Source: CAYMUB01 sp964393545 (GTDB taxonomy: Bacteria; Patescibacteriota; Microgenomatia; Daviesbacterales; UBA10151). From it: a DNA stretch of 64,000 nt. Below are positions 59,778 to 64,000 of the stretch, one piece after another. Both the position numbers and the translations under genes were made by a program. The stretch spans positions 1 to 64,000 of the forward strand of contig CAYMUB010000059.1 in NCBI GenBank assembly GCA_964393545.1, in the 5' to 3' direction. The stretch's first letter is position 1; every line of letters starts with the position of its first letter. The notes below the pieces were generated by a model. It did not search any database. It saw nothing but the letters and a program-made list of their open reading frames with translations, and was not told the origin of the DNA.

Positions 59778-61428
59778 AAAACTTCTGGGATTTTTGATAG
59801 CCGGAATTTTAATAATCCCAGCAGTCTGGGCCTTATTTGTGCCGGGATTTTATGGAGCTTCAGATGATATTCATATTGGCTGGTTGTTTGAATTTCACAA
59901 AACTTTAATGATGGGACAGATTCCTCCCAGATTTGTACCTGATTTAAGTTTTGGTTTTGGTTATCCTTTATTTAATTTTGTTTTTCCATTACCCTTTTAT
60001 ATTGCTGAAATTATTCATCTTTTTTTAGGATTTAATTTAGTTGACAGTATCAAAGCTTTATTTTTTCTGACCATCCCTTTATCAGGTTTATTTATGTATT
60101 TTTTGCTTCGTGAGTACTCGGGTAGATCATTTAGTCTGGCAGGGGCAGTTTTATATATTTATACCCCATATAGATCAGTAGACTTATATATCAGAGGGGC
60201 AATAGGGGAGATAGTAAGTTTTGTTTTTCTCCCCCTGATATTATTATCAGTTATTAAGCTATCTAAAACTAGAGGTTTAAAATGGGTAGGGATAGGTGCT
60301 ATCTCGCTTGCTTCCCTAGTCTTGTCGCACAATATAACAGGATACATGTTTTTTCCTTTTGTAGCTTTATTATTTTTATTCCAAACTTTTTTTATCTCTG
60401 CGAAAAAACAGTTTATAACTAACTTTTTCCTAATGATTTTTTTAGGACTTTTAATAAGTATTTATTTTTGGCTACCGGCAATAGTGGATAGCAACTTAAT
60501 GAAATATGATACTGTTTTCAATTTTGTAGATCACTTTCCTACCATTTCCCAATTGATAACTCCTTATTGGGGTTATGGAGCATCTGTACCAGGACCCTAT
60601 GATGGAATGTCTTTTTTCCTGGGAATAACTAATTTACTGGTCTTGGGAATTGGAATAATTTCTATTTTCTTGTTTTGGAAAAAAATAGAAAAAGAAAAAA
60701 GGATTATTTTTATCTGGTCTTTAATATGTATAAGCTGGTCTATGCTCTTAATGAATTATCGGTCTATCTTTATATGGTCAATTGTCCCAATGTTGCCATA
60801 TTTTCAGTTTCCCTGGAGATTTTTGATATTAACTACCTTTGCTATACCAATCCTGATAATAATTCTAGAAAAACTGCCTTTTAATAAATTTATCCCGGCT
60901 GTTTTGATTGTTTTAACACTTGTCACATCTGGAAGTTATTTTAGACCACAAGATTTTTTAGGTAGAAAGGATGACTATTTTCTTAACCGGTATATCCCAA
61001 GTCCTGTGGCTAGTGATGAATATAAAAAAACGCAGGAAGAATATTTAAGATTACCCATAGGAACTCAGGTTAGGCCAGATAAAATTTACCCCAGAGTCAC
61101 AAACAATACTAATATTAAAGAGGTTGTAAGTACTGATGATCTTAATGCTCAGATAAAGGTGGAATCAGATAAAGGAGCAGTCATAAGTTATAATAAATAT
61201 TCTTTCCCAGGCTGGGAAGTAAGAATTGATAATCAGGTTGTAGAACACAAAACAGGATCACCATTCGGCCAGTTAACTTTCTTTGTTCCTTCAGGCCAAC
61301 ATATGATTGAAGTATCCTTTAAAGAAGGCACATTTAAGAAAATACTTGACGCTATATCTTTGGTTGCCTTTTTAGTATCATTAAGAATGGCATGGACTCG
61401 ATTAAAAAAATATGGCCCTTCCTCGTAG
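59752..61428 (+). CDS. PTPS-related giant membrane protein, paralogue 3 of 4
   Basis: 558 residues, starting within the last codons of paralogue 2. Loop 1 reads YGASDDIHIGWLFEFHKTLMMGQIPPRFVPDLSFGFGYPLFNFVFPLPFYIAE, so the IPCRW element of the others is IPPRF here, losing the Cys. TPYRSVDLYIRGAIGEIVSF and FPGWEVRIDNQVVEHK match the neighbours. A longer external loop near 410-450 distinguishes it. It is probably the most divergent of the four, perhaps with a different substrate. About 11 helices. Confidence 0.75.
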   Translation: MLKNLKKSKKLLGFLIAGILIIPAVWALFVPGFYGASDDIHIGWLFEFHKTLMMGQIPPRFVPDLSFGFGYPLFNFVFPLPFYIAEIIHLFLGFNLVDSIKALFFLTIPLSGLFMYFLLREYSGRSFSLAGAVLYIYTPYRSVDLYIRGAIGEIVSFVFLPLILLSVIKLSKTRGLKWVGIGAISLASLVLSHNITGYMFFPFVALLFLFQTFFISAKKQFITNFFLMIFLGLLISIYFWLPAIVDSNLMKYDTVFNFVDHFPTISQLITPYWGYGASVPGPYDGMSFFLGITNLLVLGIGIISIFLFWKKIEKEKRIIFIWSLICISWSMLLMNYRSIFIWSIVPMLPYFQFPWRFLILTTFAIPILIIILEKLPFNKFIPAVLIVLTLVTSGSYFRPQDFLGRKDDYFLNRYIPSPVASDEYKKTQEEYLRLPIGTQVRPDKIYPRVTNNTNIKEVVSTDDLNAQIKVESDKGAVISYNKYSFPGWEVRIDNQVVEHKTGSPFGQLTFFVPSGQHMIEVSFKEGTFKKILDAISLVAFLVSLRMAWTRLKKYGPSS

Positions 61429-63095
61429 GTTTAGCTTTGTCTATTAGTTTGCTCTGGCCTATTTTTGTTGCCCCAACCTTCACCCGCCACGACGATGTGG
61501 AAGTGATCAGATTATATGAAATGGACCGCTGTTTTAAAGATCATCAGATCCCCTGTCGCTGGGTTCCAGACTTGGGTGGAATGTATGGGTATCCGCTTTT
61601 TAACTACTATGCCCCTTTACCCTATTACTTCGGAGAACTTATCTATTTTATAACTCATAGTTTAATAATTTCTTCAAAAGTCATGTTTATTGTCTCTTTT
61701 TTGGGTGCTTATATTTTTATGTATCTTTTAGCAAGAAAATTCTGGGGTAGTTTGGGTGGCAGTTTATCTGCCATTTTTTATAGCTTTGCTCCCTATCATG
61801 CTTTGGATTTTTATGTCAGAGGAGCAATGGGTGAGATGTGGGGATTAATGTTTTTCCCGGCAGTTTTTTGGGCAGCGGCTAAGCTTAATGAAGAACTGAA
61901 AATTTCTAATTTACTACTACTAGCAATTTTCCTGGCAGCTCTTTTTACCTCACATAATATTTCTGCTATGGTTTTTTTACCCTTTTATCTAATATGGAAT
62001 TTAGTATTTTTCTGCAAAAGCAGAAGCAAAAAATTTCTTGTCTATGGGGTTGGGGCACTTATTTTAGGAACTTTACTTTCAGCGTTCTATCTTTTTCCGG
62101 CCAACTTTGAAAAAGAGTTAGTTCATGTTGAAACAACAGTCATAGGATACTTTTCCTACACAGAACATTTTAAAGGACTTAGAAGACTTCTTTTGGATAG
62201 GGCTTGGGCTTATGGGCCTTCTGTTAGAGAAGTGCCTGGAGGGGAGCGGGATTTATTGTCTTATCAAATTGGATGGGTTCATCTGTTAGGTTTAGTTTTG
62301 GCATTAGTTTCAGTTAAGACCCTTTGGAATAAAAATAGACCACTGAGTTGGGTGATAATCTTTTGCTCCGCCTCAGTTGTATTCCTTGTTTTTATGATCC
62401 ATCCCAGATCGGTATTTGTTTGGGGATTAATTGAACCTTTAAAATATTTACAGTTCCCCTGGAGGTTATTACAACCTTTAATATTTTTTATCTCACTGGC
62501 AGCAGGAAGTATATTTGTTTGGGTAAGAAAGAAGAAGCAAATATGGTTGGTACTGGTTTTCTTGGTTGTGGTATTTAATTTCTCTTATTTTAAGCCTGAA
62601 AAGTTCATTCAAACTAGTGATGAAAAACTTTTAACAGGTAGTGAGTGGGAAAGACAAATAATGCGCTCCATCTTTGATTTTTTGCCTAAATCTGCTAAAG
62701 AACCTCCTGCCCAGCTTGCTAAAGAAAGGTATGAGGTGTTAACAGGGAATAGTAAAGTCTATGATTTCAAAGAGGGAACAAACTGGTTAAATTTTAAAAC
62801 AGAAACACAAACACATACTATCATCCGCTTATCCCAGTATTATTTTCCTGATTGGAAGATTCTTGTTGACGGAAAGGAAGTAAAATTCGATTATAAAAAC
62901 AATAGCTTGGGACTTATGACAATTCTTTTGGGAACTGGTAACCATTTTGTAGAAGCTAGATTATATGATACTCCGATTAGGTCTATCTCTAATACGATAA
63001 CCACTATGGCAATTTCTTTGACTTTAATTATATTTATACTGCATTTTGCAAAAGTAAGAAAATGGGTGGGATATTATAGAAAGAGAATAAACTAA
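61392..63095 (+). CDS. PTPS-related giant membrane protein, paralogue 4 of 4
   Basis: 567 residues; its ATG lies 37 bases inside paralogue 3. Loop 1 has FTRHDDVEVIRLYEMDRCFKDHQIPCRWVPDLGGMYGYPLFNYYAPLPYYFGE. APYHALDFYVRGAMGEMWGLMF and FPDWKILVDGKEVKFD follow the family plan. It ends four bases before the flippase gene, so the array and flippase are likely one transcript. A role in building or exporting the surface polysaccharide is inferred from context. Confidence 0.75.
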   Translation: MDSIKKIWPFLVGLALSISLLWPIFVAPTFTRHDDVEVIRLYEMDRCFKDHQIPCRWVPDLGGMYGYPLFNYYAPLPYYFGELIYFITHSLIISSKVMFIVSFLGAYIFMYLLARKFWGSLGGSLSAIFYSFAPYHALDFYVRGAMGEMWGLMFFPAVFWAAAKLNEELKISNLLLLAIFLAALFTSHNISAMVFLPFYLIWNLVFFCKSRSKKFLVYGVGALILGTLLSAFYLFPANFEKELVHVETTVIGYFSYTEHFKGLRRLLLDRAWAYGPSVREVPGGERDLLSYQIGWVHLLGLVLALVSVKTLWNKNRPLSWVIIFCSASVVFLVFMIHPRSVFVWGLIEPLKYLQFPWRLLQPLIFFISLAAGSIFVWVRKKKQIWLVLVFLVVVFNFSYFKPEKFIQTSDEKLLTGSEWERQIMRSIFDFLPKSAKEPPAQLAKERYEVLTGNSKVYDFKEGTNWLNFKTETQTHTIIRLSQYYFPDWKILVDGKEVKFDYKNNSLGLMTILLGTGNHFVEARLYDTPIRSISNTITTMAISLTLIIFILHFAKVRKWVGYYRKRIN

Positions 63096-63099
63096 AATT

Positions 63100-64000
63100 A
63101 TGGTGGAAAGTGTTGAGCAAATAGACCCAACAGAAGGATTAACAGCGGAGGTTGTAAAGAAAAGGGTTGTTAAAGGTGCAGCCATACTTACGGCTAGAAC
63201 CTTTTTGATGCAGGCTATCACTTTTGGGTCTACCGCACTTCTAACCCTGTTCTTAAGTCCTTCTCAGTATGGAGTCTTCTTTTTAGTTTCAGCGGTTATT
63301 AATTTTTTGGCCTACTTTTCTGATATAGGTTTTGCAGCAGCTTTAATACAAAAAAAAGAACAATTAACACAAATAGAATTAAAAACTGTATTTACTACTC
63401 AACAGATTTTAATACTATTGCTGATTATTTTAGTTTATATGACGACTCCAATAATCAAAAATATTTACCATTTAAATGATGAAGCAATTTACCTACTTTG
63501 GGCCCTGACATTCTCACTATTGTTATCTTCATTAAAGGTTATTCCTTCTGTTTTAATGGAAAGAAAATTAGAATTTAATAAGTTAATTGTTCCTCAACTA
63601 GTAGAGACTCTTGTTTTTAATGTTGTGGCAGTATTTCTTGCCTGGAAGGATTTTGGGATAACTAGCTTTACTATTGCTGTTTTAGTTAGAGGTTTTGTTG
63701 GTTTGCTATCAACCTATCTTATTCAACCATGGATGCCTGCATTAGCTTTTTCAAAAGATTCATTAAAATCTATTCTTAAGTTTGGAGTTCCTTATCAAAT
63801 GAATACCTTGCTGGCAATGGTTAAGGATGACGGGATGACAATATTTTTAGGAAGCACATTAGGTCCAAACGGGATAGGGCTTTTGGCTTGGGCTCAAAAA
63901 TGGGCTTTTGCTCCCTTAAGATTTTTCATGGATCAGATTATAAAAGTAACTTTTCCGGCTTTTGCAAGATTGCAAGATAATAAAAAAGAATTATCTCAAG
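63100..64000 (+). CDS. MOP-superfamily polysaccharide flippase (Wzx-like), N-terminal part
   Basis: The frame opens with ATG at 63100 (MVESVEQIDPTEGLTAEVVK) and continues without a stop to the window end, 300 codons. It has at least eight hydrophobic segments beginning RTFLMQAITFGSTALLTLFLSPSQYGVFFLVSAVINFLAYFSDIGFAAALIQ, a characteristic opening of Wzx/MOP polysaccharide transporters (LSPxxYG, SDxGFxxALIQ). Such proteins flip lipid-linked oligosaccharides across the membrane. The C-terminal half lies outside the window. Its position after sugar-nucleotide and transferase genes supports the call. Confidence 0.88.
   Translation, partial: MVESVEQIDPTEGLTAEVVKKRVVKGAAILTARTFLMQAITFGSTALLTLFLSPSQYGVFFLVSAVINFLAYFSDIGFAAALIQKKEQLTQIELKTVFTTQQILILLLIILVYMTTPIIKNIYHLNDEAIYLLWALTFSLLLSSLKVIPSVLMERKLEFNKLIVPQLVETLVFNVVAVFLAWKDFGITSFTIAVLVRGFVGLLSTYLIQPWMPALAFSKDSLKSILKFGVPYQMNTLLAMVKDDGMTIFLGSTLGPNGIGLLAWAQKWAFAPLRFFMDQIIKVTFPAFARLQDNKKELSQ

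Noticed and set aside
1..64000. CRISPR arrays, insertion-sequence transposases and phage genes
   Set aside because: No regularly spaced direct repeats and no transposase, integrase or phage structural motifs were seen on either strand.

Overview
This is an AT-rich, very gene-dense bacterial chromosome segment. No gene-free stretch exceeds about 210 bases. TGA is used as an ordinary stop codon and a release factor 2 gene is present, so the standard bacterial code applies. Several traits suggest an ultrasmall Candidate Phyla Radiation (Patescibacteria) bacterium, most likely of the Microgenomates group: a B12-dependent ribonucleotide reductase, a class I lysyl-tRNA synthetase, a very short TsaB, many large polytopic sugar-transferase-like membrane proteins, lamin-tail and CAP surface proteins, short GC-rich palindromes inserted in reading frames, and start codons that sit 6-9 bases after a -10 box. 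The taxonomic placement is inference.

Layout. 1-9842 (+): the end of a cyclophilin gene; a nrdR-nrdJ operon behind two NrdR-box-like sites, with an intein in the NrdJ active site; a ten-codon Cys/Gly micro-ORF; a small unknown gene; a cobalamin adenosyltransferase; Lon; and a K+-independent-type H+-pyrophosphatase. 9835-11876 (-): a response regulator, a sensor kinase and tRNA-Glu(CTC). 11949-20488 (+): greA, two tandem copies of a metallopeptidase + GNAT-like cassette, lysS, an HD hydrolase and serS. 20491-29082: a proline-rich membrane protein, secA, glnA, a PMT-like protein, a CofE-like ligase and a galE-like epimerase. 29145-33796: three PMT-like membrane proteins. 33789-39687 (-): tsaE, a lamin-tail protein, an M23 peptidase with ftsX and ftsE, a small membrane protein and prfB.

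39797-42050 (-) is the most unusual locus. It is a compact three-gene operon encoding a 155-residue protein with a Ser/Asn-repeat and Cys-Cys-Cys-Thr tail, an unknown 179-residue protein, and a YcaO-family enzyme. I read it as a candidate RiPP (modified peptide) system. 42259-45090 (+) holds a DUF2079 membrane protein whose 5' end copies that of the adjacent tsaB, then tsaB, a CAP-domain protein and a 49-residue membrane protein. 45091-64000 is a surface-polysaccharide region: rmlABCD, gmd, GT2 transferases, membrane glycosyltransferases, four tandem PTPS-related giant membrane proteins, and the start of a MOP/Wzx flippase that runs off the window.

How the genes work together. NrdR senses nucleotides and controls NrdJ, and CobO supplies its adenosylcobalamin. 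FtsEX lies next to a coiled-coil M23 hydrolase whose catalytic motifs are in circularly permuted order. The rml and gmd products feed nucleotide sugars to the GT2 and GT-C-like proteins and the flippase. Two places (greA-lysS and tsaB) show growth by tandem duplication with copied ends of housekeeping genes. Matches of about 17-bp-spaced -35/-10 boxes to start codons correct several gene starts (27438, 35389, 42259, 49661, 52059, 54970).
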